Below are positions 56,031 to 63,950 of a DNA stretch of 64,000 nucleotides, one piece after another (position 1 is the first letter of the stretch; each line of letters opens with the position of its first letter). Source of the stretch: DASSFG01 sp035547915 (GTDB lineage: Bacteria; Planctomycetota; Planctomycetia; Pirellulales; JAICIG01); the NCBI GenBank assembly GCA_035547915.1, contig DASZTS010000029.1, positions 201,361 to 265,360 of the forward strand, given 5' to 3'. The notes beneath the pieces are model-generated. The model was not told where the DNA came from. It searched no databases and worked only from the letters and a program-made list of their open reading frames with translations. Made by a program: the position numbers and the translations under genes.

Positions 56031-57857
56031 CTACTCGGCCTTTTCGTCACCCTCGGGCTTTTTGGCGCTGTCCGCCTCAGGCTTTTGGCCTTCGGCCGGG
56101 TTCTCTTTGGACGCCTCGGCCTGATCTTTCGACGCCTCACTCTTCGCCTCCGGCTGCTTATCATCGTCCTTTGACGGTTCTTTGCCGGCGGGTTCCTTGC
56201 TATCCGGTCCCTTCGCCTCGGCTTCTTTTTCGCCAGCTTCCTTATTGCCCCCATCCTTCATGTCCAGCCCTCTGATGGGCGGGGCAGGTGGGTTGCCCAA
56301 TTCCGTTCCCACCGCATCCTGGAGGAACTCGGGCGGAATCGGCAACGAGCTTCGGCGCAGCATCGCCGCCACGACATCCTTGATGGGGAAATTCTTGGGG
56401 AACGGTTCGTCAAGCTGCTTCAGCACGTCGACGTAACCCTTGACCGCTTCCTCCAAGCTTGTGCCGCCGATGGTGTCGTCGACCATGGCGGGAAACTCAT
56501 CGACCACTTTGCGCCATTCGGAGAAGGCATTCTCGTAGTTCTCGCGGGCCTCTTCAAACTGCGCGTTTTCGTACAGCCCCTTACCCACGTAGAGCAACCG
56601 GCGGGCTTCCAACGCCGCGTCGGTCTTTTCGGCGCGACATCGCAAACGCCAATAGGCGAAATTCACAACCTCGCGTTCATGGTTAATCAACTCCGCCAGT
56701 TGTTGCATTCGGGTCACTTCGTCGGCCAATTCTATGGCTTTGTCGTGTTGCGGTCCGGTGATTCGCTCGGCAAAATCCCTGTGATTGACGTTCAGCTTCA
56801 TCATGATGCCGAATGCACGCCAGGGATCGCGCCGATCGGGAGGTGCCTCGAGCACCTCGCGTTCCTCGGCCGGCAGTTTTGCCAAACGCTCGTCAGAGAT
56901 CGTCTTGCGAAGATCCGGTGCCATCGCCTCCAACTCCGTGGCGGTCTCCGCGATCTTTTCTTCCAATTCCTCTTTGTCGTTCAAGCGGTATTGGATGCCG
57001 ATGGTCGACCTCATTTCCCGCGCCCCATACTTCGTCCAATACTCATCCGCCTCCATCCAGCCCACCTTGGCCTTCTCTTCGAACACACCGTCTTCTTCGA
57101 GAGCAATCGCGTAATCGATCTGGCACATGGCCGGCTCGCTATAAAAGACGAGCGGGTTCATGCGGTGGATCGACGCGTCGCGGTCTTCGACCAACCGGAC
57201 CGCTTCGTTGTAGTACTCTTGGCCGACAAGCCAGTTGTCGCGTCGGTTTTGCGGGCGCAACCGATGATTCGGGAATTCGGGGTCATCGTCTTCGCGGAAC
57301 AGACGGCGATACTGCACCTTTTCATCGGCCGTGCCCATCTTTTGCGCGGTCGTCCAGCCGATATCGTAAATCAGCAGCGGCTCGTGATCGTTGTAACGCC
57401 GGCCTTGCAACAGCAGCTTGATCCCTTCTTTCACCCAGCGGTAGCGGTCGTGATAGTCGTCCCACTCGACGGAAATGTTGTACGAAACGTTCCAGGCCTG
57501 GTGTCGCCAAAAGGTGAGGAAGTGCGGTTCGAGCTTCGTGAGTTGATCGAGCGTGGCTTGCAAGCCGTCCCAATCTTCCTTCATCTGCGACGTCTTGGCC
57601 TTCTCCCAGAGCATGACGACTGCGACGCCGCGCAAGCCGAGCGTTGCCAGTTTGATCGTCTCACCGGCCGGATCGACCTCACCCAGGCTCGCCTCGCTGA
57701 TCTTGTACTTTTCGCGCAATTGGGCCAACTTGCCGGCACCGACCGCTTGGTTCGCCGCACCGACCGAAGCCGGCTGGCTGTAGTACGACAGCGGGATCAG
57801 TAACAGGCCGATGCAAAGGATGTAGATCACTTTGCGTATGAATGACCGGCGGTTCAT
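56031..57857 (-). CDS. Membrane-anchored protein of an ABC-2 operon, acidic/Lys-rich tail
   Basis: This 608-aa protein has one N-terminal transmembrane helix (VIYILCIGLLLIPLSYYS) and a long, largely helical extracytoplasmic domain with TPR-like features (WEKAKTSQMKEDWDGLQATLDQLTKLEPHFLTFWRHQAWNV). From about residue 525 the sequence becomes a Lys/Glu/Ala/Pro low-complexity tail. The start overlaps the permease stop by ATGA, so translation is coupled. I know of no assigned function; the setting suggests a dedicated accessory subunit of the exporter. Confidence 0.75.
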   Translation of the reverse strand: MNRRSFIRKVIYILCIGLLLIPLSYYSQPASVGAANQAVGAGKLAQLREKYKISEASLGEVDPAGETIKLATLGLRGVAVVMLWEKAKTSQMKEDWDGLQATLDQLTKLEPHFLTFWRHQAWNVSYNISVEWDDYHDRYRWVKEGIKLLLQGRRYNDHEPLLIYDIGWTTAQKMGTADEKVQYRRLFREDDDPEFPNHRLRPQNRRDNWLVGQEYYNEAVRLVEDRDASIHRMNPLVFYSEPAMCQIDYAIALEEDGVFEEKAKVGWMEADEYWTKYGAREMRSTIGIQYRLNDKEELEEKIAETATELEAMAPDLRKTISDERLAKLPAEEREVLEAPPDRRDPWRAFGIMMKLNVNHRDFAERITGPQHDKAIELADEVTRMQQLAELINHEREVVNFAYWRLRCRAEKTDAALEARRLLYVGKGLYENAQFEEARENYENAFSEWRKVVDEFPAMVDDTIGGTSLEEAVKGYVDVLKQLDEPFPKNFPIKDVVAAMLRRSSLPIPPEFLQDAVGTELGNPPAPPIRGLDMKDGGNKEAGEKEAEAKGPDSKEPAGKEPSKDDDKQPEAKSEASKDQAEASKENPAEGQKPEADSAKKPEGDEKAE

Positions 57858-59674
57858 CGCGCCACCTCGCGCATCTTGAAGAAGAGGAATCCGAGAATGA
57901 GCACGGGAACCAGAAAGCCCAAACTCATCGTGGCATGAATCGACAGCACATCGAGCGGAATGTTGTATCCGTCGGCCACATAATCGACGTCACTCAGCGA
58001 GCTCAAGTCGGGCAGGAGTTTGGCCATGATCCAGAGCGGAATTCGCAACAGCTTGTCGGCCCAGATCGCCGTTATCGTCGTGACGTTCTTCTCCAACTCC
58101 GACATCAGGTTTGACTGAGTGACGATTCGATACGTAGCTTCCAAGGGGCCGCCGCCGAATGCCTGGTTGGTAGCCAGGCTTTCCAAAAAGCCGACAAAGT
58201 AGCCGCCTACCATCGTGCCCACAGTGGCAAGCATCGCGATCGGACCGTTCAAGAACGTGCTCCACATCACGCCGAATGTCGTGATCAGCACCATCTGTAG
58301 CCAAATCGCAACGTACCCTTTCACGAAGTTGACCCAGGGCGTGCCTTCCCGCTTAAACAGGTACAGATCGGGCCTCGCCATGCCGAAGAACTGAGCCCGT
58401 TCCAGGCAGCCGATGATCACGTCCAACTGCCCGTCATCCGACACAACGTCGCGGAAAAGGTCGACCTCCTTGTCCTTGTCCTTAAACTTCAGCGGAATAT
58501 TCTGCCGGTCGATGCTGAATTCCTTGCACACGAAGTTGCGCAGCAGGTAGCTTACTTTGGGATTTTGCGGGTTCCGCAACGTGATCGAGCCGGAGATGCC
58601 TTTCTCGACATCTCCCTTGAACGTTCGGAACACCCGCAGCGTCATGTCGAGATTGATGCCCTCCGGGAATTCGGCCGCGCTGAGCCCCGAAAACCGCCAA
58701 ATAGCTGCCGCTTGCGAGCCACCCTCGATATAGCTGCGGTAGCCCCACTCGTTGCCCACGTTGATACCCTTATCGGTCGTGCGACCGCCGCGGTCGAGGA
58801 ACGAAAGCTTGCCGTACAGGGGCACGCGGGCTTTGAGTTGATTGAGCGCCGGCCCGATCCGATATTCGGTCTGGCCGTCACGGGTAGTCGCCGTCACTTC
58901 ATGGAAATGGTCCTGCGACGGTTCGGTGTACCCATGACCGTTCTCATCGAGCACGATGTGGTGGCGGTGGTTGCGAGTAAAACCCGTATCACCTTCCAAC
59001 CCAGGCCGCGCTACACCACCCGGCCCCGCGGCCCGCGGTGCAAGGTCGTCGGCGGTCAACTCGTGCGTATGATCGAGGGTGCGTACGACGAAGAAATAGC
59101 TGAACAACCCCATCAGGGCGAGCAGGCCCGTCCCGACGGCGGAGAACCCGACCGCTCGCCCCAGCACGACCTCGGTTGGTCGCACAGGCTTGGTCACGAT
59201 CGTGTAGATCGTCTTGTTCTGGATGTCGCTGGGAAGGCTGAAGGAACTCAGCACCAGTGCCATGAACAGGATCAGATAGGTCGTGGCTGTCAGCACAAAA
59301 CTCAGATAGAGTTCGGCCGGGTCGGTCGTGCCCGGATTCAGAAACCAGCCGGCGAACAGCAAAATGACGATAAATACGATGAAGGCGGCCAAGACGCGGC
59401 GGCGGATCGACTCCTGCACGGCCAGCCGCGCCAGCGCAAACACGCGCCGAGGCGAGGTATGAGTGAGATCCCCGACCAGGCCGACCAGCGTCCTAAAGAT
59501 CAGGTCGCCCGCCTTCATCGGTCCGTAGCGAATGGACGAAAAGACCCAGGCGATCAAAAGGCCGCCCAGGATGACGCCGGTCATCGTGATCAGCCAGATC
59601 CAAAAGGCTCCGGGCGACACGCCGGCGGAGAACAGCCACTCGAGGTACGGAGGATATTGGTTTTCCAGGACCAT
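57854..59674 (-). CDS. ABC-2 type transporter permease
   Basis: This 606-aa membrane protein has two N-terminal transmembrane helices (about residues 20-45 and 85-110) and a cluster of helices up to ~225, including LYLSFVLTATTYLILFMALVLSSF. A large extracytoplasmic domain (about 230-440) precedes a last group of helices. The order is that of ABC-2 permeases such as the GldF/NatB group, with an unusually long soluble insertion. It lies 48 nt after the ATPase gene. The substrate is unknown. Confidence 0.85.
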   Translation of the reverse strand: MVLENQYPPYLEWLFSAGVSPGAFWIWLITMTGVILGGLLIAWVFSSIRYGPMKAGDLIFRTLVGLVGDLTHTSPRRVFALARLAVQESIRRRVLAAFIVFIVILLFAGWFLNPGTTDPAELYLSFVLTATTYLILFMALVLSSFSLPSDIQNKTIYTIVTKPVRPTEVVLGRAVGFSAVGTGLLALMGLFSYFFVVRTLDHTHELTADDLAPRAAGPGGVARPGLEGDTGFTRNHRHHIVLDENGHGYTEPSQDHFHEVTATTRDGQTEYRIGPALNQLKARVPLYGKLSFLDRGGRTTDKGINVGNEWGYRSYIEGGSQAAAIWRFSGLSAAEFPEGINLDMTLRVFRTFKGDVEKGISGSITLRNPQNPKVSYLLRNFVCKEFSIDRQNIPLKFKDKDKEVDLFRDVVSDDGQLDVIIGCLERAQFFGMARPDLYLFKREGTPWVNFVKGYVAIWLQMVLITTFGVMWSTFLNGPIAMLATVGTMVGGYFVGFLESLATNQAFGGGPLEATYRIVTQSNLMSELEKNVTTITAIWADKLLRIPLWIMAKLLPDLSSLSDVDYVADGYNIPLDVLSIHATMSLGFLVPVLILGFLFFKMREVAR

Positions 59675-59722
59675 AAGTCAGAGCGATTCAGGGTGAGGGA
59701 TGAACGACGAAGAAAAGGTCTT

Positions 59723-60655
59723 TCACCCTTCCACGCGCGCCCGCCGACCGGGCCGGGCTTCGCTGTCTTGCACGATGCTGAGGAACAGCTCTTCCAGCGT
59801 GCTGGTGGGATTGTCCATAGAGACCAGGTTTCCGCTGTGCCGGGCAATGACCGCCTTGATCTCCTCCTTAGCGGCGTCGCTGAGGCCCGAGGCCCGAATT
59901 TCGGTCACATCGCGGATCTTGAGCAGACTGTCGACGCGTCCCAATTCCTTGAGCTCGCCCTGGTGCAAGATGGCGATGCGATCGCAGACGTCTTGTACAT
60001 CCGCCAGCAAGTGGCTGCACATCAAGACGGTTTTCCCCTTCTCGCGGAGGTCGATGATCAGGTCTTTCATTTCGCGGCACCCGATCGGATCGAGACCGGT
60101 TGTCGGCTCGTCGAGCACGATCAACTCGGGGTCGTTGATGAGGGCCTGGGCCAGACCGATGCGCCGCGTCATGCCCTTCGAATACTCCTTGAGCTGCCGA
60201 CGCTTGGCCCAATCGAGCTTGACCAGATGGATCAGATCGGCGATCCGCTGCCGGCGTACACTGGCCGGCATGTCGAAGAGGCGGCCGTAAAAATCGAGCG
60301 TTTCCTCGGCGTTCAAGAACCGATACAGATACGACTCTTCGGGCAGGTAACCGATACGTTCGTTCTTCGTGACGTCGCTGGCGTCTTTTCCGAACACGAG
60401 GGCCTGACCGCTGGTCGGAAAGAGCAGGCCCAGCAGGAGCTTGATGGTCGTCGTCTTGCCAGAGCCGTTGGGACCCAACAGGCCGAAGATTTCACCGCGG
60501 CGCACTTCCAGGTCGAGGGCCTTGAGGGCACGCACTTTTTGCCGGCCCCAGAAATCTCGATAGACCTTCGAGAGATTACGGGTTTCTATAATGACGTCGG
60601 TTTGCGGCTGGGCTGCCGCGGAGGCTGCGGGGTCGAGGACGGCCTGCGATGCCAT
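59723..60655 (-). CDS. ABC-2 transporter ATP-binding protein
   Basis: This 310-aa ATPase has Walker A GPNGSGKTT (about residue 58-66), signature YSKGMTRRIGLA (about 156), Walker B LIVLDEPTTGLD (about 176) and switch His in MCSHLLADV. The final ~80 residues form the usual regulatory extension. It powers the permease encoded next to it. It opens a three-gene operon (ATPase, permease, anchored accessory protein) that likely starts from the promoter at 60898-60926. Confidence 0.93.
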   Translation of the reverse strand: MASQAVLDPAASAAAQPQTDVIIETRNLSKVYRDFWGRQKVRALKALDLEVRRGEIFGLLGPNGSGKTTTIKLLLGLLFPTSGQALVFGKDASDVTKNERIGYLPEESYLYRFLNAEETLDFYGRLFDMPASVRRQRIADLIHLVKLDWAKRRQLKEYSKGMTRRIGLAQALINDPELIVLDEPTTGLDPIGCREMKDLIIDLREKGKTVLMCSHLLADVQDVCDRIAILHQGELKELGRVDSLLKIRDVTEIRASGLSDAAKEEIKAVIARHSGNLVSMDNPTSTLEELFLSIVQDSEARPGRRARVEG

Positions 60656-60897
60656 GAATGACTGCCTTCAGTTAAATGAAACCACGAATTGCATGTCTTA
60701 CGCAGACTTCGCGGCCTGGGTTCGCGCAAACTTTTCCCGCAAACCGGCAAACCGAGCGAGCTTGTGCCGGTCTGGCCAGGGTCCGCCACCACGAGGCGCA
60801 AGGCTAGACGGGGGCGCCGGCCACGGCGCCGATGCTTTGACCGCGGTCTGAGTTTGCCCGCCGGATGAATAAATCGCCTGCCAACGGACAAGAGACC

Positions 60898-60926
60898 ACT
60901 ATAAAACGCCCACCCGCCCGTTTCAA
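60898..60926 (-). promoter_or_regulatory. Sigma-70-type promoter for the ABC-2 operon
   Basis: On the minus strand, TTGAAA (60921-60926), a 17-nt spacer and TATAGT (60898-60903) form a strong vegetative-type promoter. Transcription would start near 60890, giving a leader of about 235 nt before the ATPase ATG at 60655. It is the best promoter in this 487-nt gene-free stretch (60656-61142). Confidence 0.55.
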
Positions 60927-61142
60927 GCGACTTGCAGCCGCCAGCAGCCGCCAGGCATCTACTTCCAGACGGCAGCGGCGAGAATGATGCCGGCACGATT
61001 TGCCCTTGAGCGCTCCACCAAACCCGCTACGATTATTTGGAGGTTGTCCGTGACCGTCTCGGCACCTCGGGAAAACGCGCCTCGATTGTTTTGGCAATCG
61101 CTGTCGTTCGCGCGCGAGCAGACCGCGATTCGCCCGACCACC

Positions 61143-61182
61143 GCCTCCTTAGCTCAATCGGTTAGAGCATCTGACTCTTAAT
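61143..61182 (+). tRNA. 5' half of tRNA-Lys (CUU anticodon), truncated
   Basis: The segment reads as acceptor strand GCCTCCT, TA at positions 8-9, D-arm GCTC...GAGC with loop AATCGGTTA, then TCTGA and anticodon loop CTCTTAA (anticodon CTT). After T 61182 the 3' anticodon strand should be TCAGA but is TGAGC, and no T-arm follows. A piece of 3' acceptor strand (GGAGGC, 61193-61198) appears just downstream but is part of a terminator stem. It is a remnant, a recombined att site or an interrupted gene, not a functional tRNA as it stands. Confidence 0.6.
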
Positions 61183-61184
61183 GA

Positions 61185-61204
61185 GCGTCTCTGGAGGCGT
61201 TTTT
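61185..61204 (+). terminator. Rho-independent terminator after the tRNA-Lys half
   Basis: GCGTCT (61185-61190) pairs with AGGCGT (61195-61200) around the loop CTGG, with two G-T wobbles, and five Ts (61200-61204) follow. It directly abuts the truncated tRNA half. Confidence 0.5.
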
Positions 61205-61639
61205 CTCGTGTTTTCTAGGCTTTTTTCGCGTTTCCACGCCCGCGATCCACTTCCAGATATTGCGGTATTTTCCGAGGTTTTTCACGGACTTGACACTTTA
61301 GTAGATCACGAAGTAGATCAACGATCGCGGCGCAGGCTCGAATATCCTGCAGGCTGCAAGGAATCAAAACTATGCGTCCTTATTCCGCCGATAGGAGGTG
61401 GCCATGAGGTTGATCCTACGTGAGGTTCGCAATGCCGGTGCCTGTTCATCGCGTCCAAGTTCCTTTTTGCGGTGCATCGGCTAGGAGTTCTGGGGTCAGC
61501 GATCATAACGCGCGGAAAGGCAAGTGGAATCTGGAAGCCCGAGGATTCCGAAAAGCATCTTTATCTGCCTGCCAGGAGCGCGCGCAGATACGGCTAAATG
61601 CGGCCGGTAGCGGATGATGGTTCCAATAAGGGCGTCCGG
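61205..61639. other. Gene-poor stretch with GTAGATCA direct repeats
   Basis: About 435 nt without a supported gene. TTGACA lies at 61290-61295, and two copies of GTAGATCA (61301-61308 and 61313-61320) are separated by CGAA. A 26-codon frame with a fine ribosome-binding site (AGGAGGT) starts at 61404, but its product is unconvincing. The T-rich opening contrasts with the GC-rich chromosome to the left. Confidence 0.35.
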
Positions 61640-61741
61640 CTACAGCCAACAACCCAGAAAGATAATCAAGGCGCCGGCAGCAAGGGCGGCCACAACGATA
61701 AAGTCTGTGCTGCTCGATCGGCCACTGGTATCGCGTCGCAT
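61640..61741 (-). CDS. 33-aa single-helix membrane peptide
   Basis: This short ORF reads MRRDTSGRSSSTDF, then the hydrophobic IVVAALAAGALIIFLGCWL, and ends at TAG. GGAGA lies about 9 nt before the ATG at 61741. The basic/polar N-terminus with a single C-terminal helix fits a small inner-membrane protein (toxin-like, regulatory or structural). The hydrophobic block being confined to one frame supports coding. It is too small for homology-based assignment. Confidence 0.4.
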   Translation of the reverse strand: MRRDTSGRSSSTDFIVVAALAAGALIIFLGCWL

Positions 61742-61896
61742 GGTAAGTGTCTCCGTTAGGCGGAAAGAAACGGAACGTGTTGGGGCGCCGGGCAACCGCA
61801 CGCGGACCGAGGGGCCTCGCGATTATCAATCGACAGAGGGCGCAGCCGGTCGCGCGGCCATAATGCCACTAGCGCTCGAACGTTGACGACACGCAG

Positions 61897-62325
61897 TTAG
61901 AGCGCGCGTCGCTGGCTGATCGCCAAGAGAAGAACGCTGCGCCGCTCACAGAGAGCGATTGAGCGATCGATGACGCGCAGACAAAAATCAGACAACAAAG
62001 GAGCGAATTGGGCCGGGCGCATTCCAGCGCCGCGCATCCGTGGAAATTTTGCCCCACGACGGTCCCGAGGTTTCACGAGATGAAAGGCAATTCTCCTCTG
62101 ATATCTCCACATTGAGTCGGGACACCACGATTTGCGCGAAATCCGTTCGTGGATACGAAACCAACAGCTTGCCAGCAGGTCAAGATACTCTTGCCGCGTT
62201 GCAAAGTACCGCCCAAGAAAGGGTTCGAATCGGCTTCCAATTGCATTAAGCATGGCTATGGCCCAGTAATCCACCGTCCCGCCAGTCGTTGCCACAATTT
62301 TAAGATCGTCGTCAAGTCCCCACAA
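61897..62325 (-). CDS. Hypothetical ORF downstream of the XRE gene
   Basis: This 142-aa frame starts at TTG 62325 after an in-frame stop, 67 nt downstream of the XRE gene. The first half looks protein-like (LLASCWFRIHERI, YWAIAMLNAIGSRFEPFLGRYF); the second half is Arg/Ser-rich. Third codon positions are less GC-rich than in the neighbouring chromosome, as in recently acquired DNA. No ribosome-binding site is visible. It may be a decayed partner of the XRE gene. Confidence 0.3.
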   Translation of the reverse strand: MWGLDDDLKIVATTGGTVDYWAIAMLNAIGSRFEPFLGRYFATRQEYLDLLASCWFRIHERISRKSWCPDSMWRYQRRIAFHLVKPRDRRGAKFPRMRGAGMRPAQFAPLLSDFCLRVIDRSIALCERRSVLLLAISQRRAL

Positions 62326-62392
62326 CGTGGAAAGTTAGCCGCCGTCCGCCAAGCATCGGCGCCGCCCAAGGCCGCGGCTAGATGCCGAAGCT

Positions 62393-62629
62393 TTAAAGCC
62401 CAGCTTCCTTCAACAATGTCGAGAGTGGCACTTTGAGCGCCCCGGCAACCTTGGTCATCGTGTCGAGCGTGAGGTTCTGCTCGCCGCGCTCGATGAACCC
62501 GACATAGCTGCGGTGCATCCCCGCCACATCGGCGAACACGTCCTGGCTGAGCTTCAGGTTTTCCCTCCGGCGGCGTATGGCCTGCCCTAGCCTGACGGCT
62601 TCGGGGGAGTGCGGTTTCTTCTTGGCCAT
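62393..62629 (-). CDS. XRE-family helix-turn-helix regulator
   Basis: This 78-aa protein is nearly all one HTH_3/Cro-C1 domain: AVRLGQAIRRRRENLKLSQDVFADVAGMHRSYVGFIERGEQNLTLDTMTKVAGAL. Helix 2-turn-helix 3 covers about residues 27-48. It is typical of repressors on mobile elements, restriction-modification (C protein) and toxin-antitoxin loci. The divergent region to the right holds a perfect palindrome (62681-62692) that could be its operator. It probably represses its own promoter and that of the rightward gene pair (inference). Confidence 0.9.
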   Translation of the reverse strand: MAKKKPHSPEAVRLGQAIRRRRENLKLSQDVFADVAGMHRSYVGFIERGEQNLTLDTMTKVAGALKVPLSTLLKEAGL

Positions 62630-62664
62630 GCCGAGAGCTTGCCATCTTGCGATCCGTAACGCGA

Positions 62665-62692
62665 CTATCTATAACAAGGCTATCTATAGATA
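62665..62692. promoter_or_regulatory. Putative XRE operator: CTATCTATA direct repeats with a 12-bp palindrome
   Basis: CTATCTATA occurs at 62665-62673 and 62680-62688, start to start 15 nt. The second copy lies in the perfect palindrome TATCTATAGATA (62681-62692). The first copy reads TGTTATAGA on the minus strand, an extended -10 promoter for the XRE gene, so repressor bound here would block its own transcription. The AT-rich motif stands out from GC-rich surroundings. Confidence 0.5.
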
Positions 62693-62758
62693 TCGTGTTC
62701 CCAAGGGGCGCTTCTGAGGTGTCCCGGCACGCGATCTACGTGCCGAGGAACCTACGAG

Positions 62759-63058
62759 ATGAACGCCAAAATCGTCGGGGGAGTGTTGGGGGGCGTTGCC
62801 CTTTTGATCGCCGGGGTCATGGTCTGCATCGCCCTCAGTGCGGCGATGGATGCCGGGATAGCCCGGCAGCAGGTCGACCAGGTGAACACCGGCTGGACGA
62901 AGGTGGTTAACGATATGAGCGGGGCATCTCAGGTCGCAGAAAACCAGATCGGGGGCGTCGAAACGAAAGCCGCAGTGTTCGGCGTCGGGGCATTGCTGAT
63001 GGGGGGCGCGGGCGTCGTCTTCATCGCGGGGGGATTTCTGATCGGGAAGAGGGCCTGA
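62759..63058 (+). CDS. Small two-helix membrane protein
   Basis: This 99-aa protein has helix 1 at about residues 5-28 (IVGGVLGGVALLIAGVMVCIAL) and helix 2 at about 72-95 (AVFGVGALLMGGAGVVFIAGGFLIG), with a 40-residue polar loop between. GAGGA precedes ATG 62759. It ends 3 nt before the next gene, so the two form an operon opposite the XRE gene. No family is recognised. Confidence 0.7.
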   Translation: MNAKIVGGVLGGVALLIAGVMVCIALSAAMDAGIARQQVDQVNTGWTKVVNDMSGASQVAENQIGGVETKAAVFGVGALLMGGAGVVFIAGGFLIGKRA

Positions 63059-63061
63059 ACA

Positions 63062-63481
63062 ATGAAGGGTAAAATCTTGATGGCGGCTGGGGCATTACTC
63101 GTAGTCGGCGCGGCGATGATGTTCGGCAATGCTTCTTGGCGTGGTCTGGACGGGACGTGGTGGGCCGTCGCGGGGATAAGAGATGGGGTGGCCATTCACA
63201 TGGAAGACGGTGACTTGCGCCTTACATTCGACGGTTATAAAATGACCTCGGTCGAAACACTTGGAGAGGGGAGGTTTTCACCGCCAAAAGTGTTTACGGT
63301 GATGGTGGACAAGAAGGCCAAGACCATCGACATCCCCGACGACGACAGGCGCGGACTGGGAATCTACAAGCTGGAGGGCGACACCCTGACGCTTTGCGTC
63401 AATGAAGAGGGGGAGCGCCCAACCAAATTCGAGTCGATCAAAGGCTCGAAAAACATGCTCCTCGTGCTCAAGAGGAAATAA
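63062..63481 (+). CDS. TIGR03067-like domain protein with N-terminal membrane segment
   Basis: This 139-aa protein has an N-terminal hydrophobic segment (ILMAAGALLVVGAAMMFG) and then the lipocalin-like TIGR03067 pattern: LDGTWWAV, DLRLTFDGYKM, a strand ending in KTIDIP, GLGIYKLEGDTLTLCV and RPTKFES. The family is restricted mainly to planctomycetes, and its function is unknown. It starts 3 nt after the two-helix membrane gene, so the pair is probably cotranslated. A terminator follows at 63527-63557. Confidence 0.75.
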   Translation: MKGKILMAAGALLVVGAAMMFGNASWRGLDGTWWAVAGIRDGVAIHMEDGDLRLTFDGYKMTSVETLGEGRFSPPKVFTVMVDKKAKTIDIPDDDRRGLGIYKLEGDTLTLCVNEEGERPTKFESIKGSKNMLLVLKRK

Positions 63482-63526
63482 GGAAAAAGGCTGGCCTGGT
63501 CATGATGGCCCTGTCATCACCTGCGG

Positions 63527-63557
63527 GCACCTGATGATGGCCGTCAGGTGTCTTTTT
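63527..63557 (+). terminator. Rho-independent terminator after the TIGR03067 gene
   Basis: GCACCTGA (63527-63534) pairs with TCAGGTGT (63544-63551) through a 9-nt loop, with one G-T wobble. C then TTTTT follows. It is 46 nt after the stop codon and ends the membrane/TIGR03067 unit. Confidence 0.65.
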
Positions 63558-63702
63558 CTTGCGCCAAGGAGAGGGCGGTCCGCATCAGGGTATCCTGCAG
63601 GTGATTCTCCCCGTCAGGCAGCCTGGTCGCCAGATGCCTTTGGGCCATCAAGACGTGCCGTAGGGCTACGCTCGGCCTGAGCCTGGCCTTGGAATGTGTC
63701 AT
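63544..63702 (-). CDS. Possible 52-aa ORF
   Basis: A leftward frame from ATG 63702 to TGA 63544-63546 encodes a basic, helical-looking peptide (LRHVLMAQRHLATRL, LMRTALSLAQEKDT). Its third positions are GC-rich, and AAGG lies about 8 nt upstream. The last codons lie in the terminator stem of the rightward unit. No family is recognised. It could be a remnant or a chance frame. Confidence 0.25.
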   Translation of the reverse strand: MTHSKARLRPSVALRHVLMAQRHLATRLPDGENHLQDTLMRTALSLAQEKDT

Positions 63703-63895
63703 GGGAAGTGCCTTTACTTGCAGCGGTTCAGCCTCACGGGCGGCCGCCGAGCGAAAGCGAAGCTGGGCGGCAAAAACTTCTCGCGTCAGCGAATGCCATC
63801 GCCGCCCGGCAAGCGGGTCACAGGGGCAGCGCGCAGGCGAGCTGGGGTCCCGTGGGGATTAACCCCAATACCGTTCAATTGATCTAAGAGAATTC
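63703..63895. other. Intergenic stretch before the right-edge gene
   Basis: No supported gene is seen. Two overlapping rightward frames (starting at 63694 and 63696) are short and low in support. The run GGGGATTAACCCC (63854-63866) is a small inverted repeat. Confidence 0.3.
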
Positions 63896-63949
63896 GCAGC
63901 CTCCTGCGACGATGGGGATGTCATAAGTCCCACGTAGCAAGGAGGCTGC
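63896..63949 (+). promoter_or_regulatory. Hairpin sequestering the ribosome-binding site of the right-edge gene
   Basis: GCAGCCTCCT (63896-63905) is the exact reverse complement of AGGAGGCTGC (63940-63949). Flanking GCGACG/CGTAGC bases extend the stem. The 3' arm holds the AAGGAGG ribosome-binding site (63939-63945) just before ATG 63951. When folded, the site would be hidden, as in transposase genes protected from outside transcription and in attenuated leaders. Confidence 0.55.
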
Positions 63950-63950
63950 G

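Noticed and set aside
60990..61004. GGCACG...GC element resembling a sigma-54 promoter
   Set aside because: The GG-GC spacing is 2 nt too short for sigma-54, which does not tolerate such changes.
61404..61484. 26-codon frame with an AGGAGGT ribosome-binding site
   Set aside because: The product has no helix, signal or other protein-like character; the ribosome-binding match may be chance.
62219..62236. GGGTTCGAATC resembling a tRNA T-arm, a candidate 3' half of the split tRNA-Lys
   Set aside because: The flanking bases do not pair as a T-stem, and no acceptor strand matching GCCTCCT follows.
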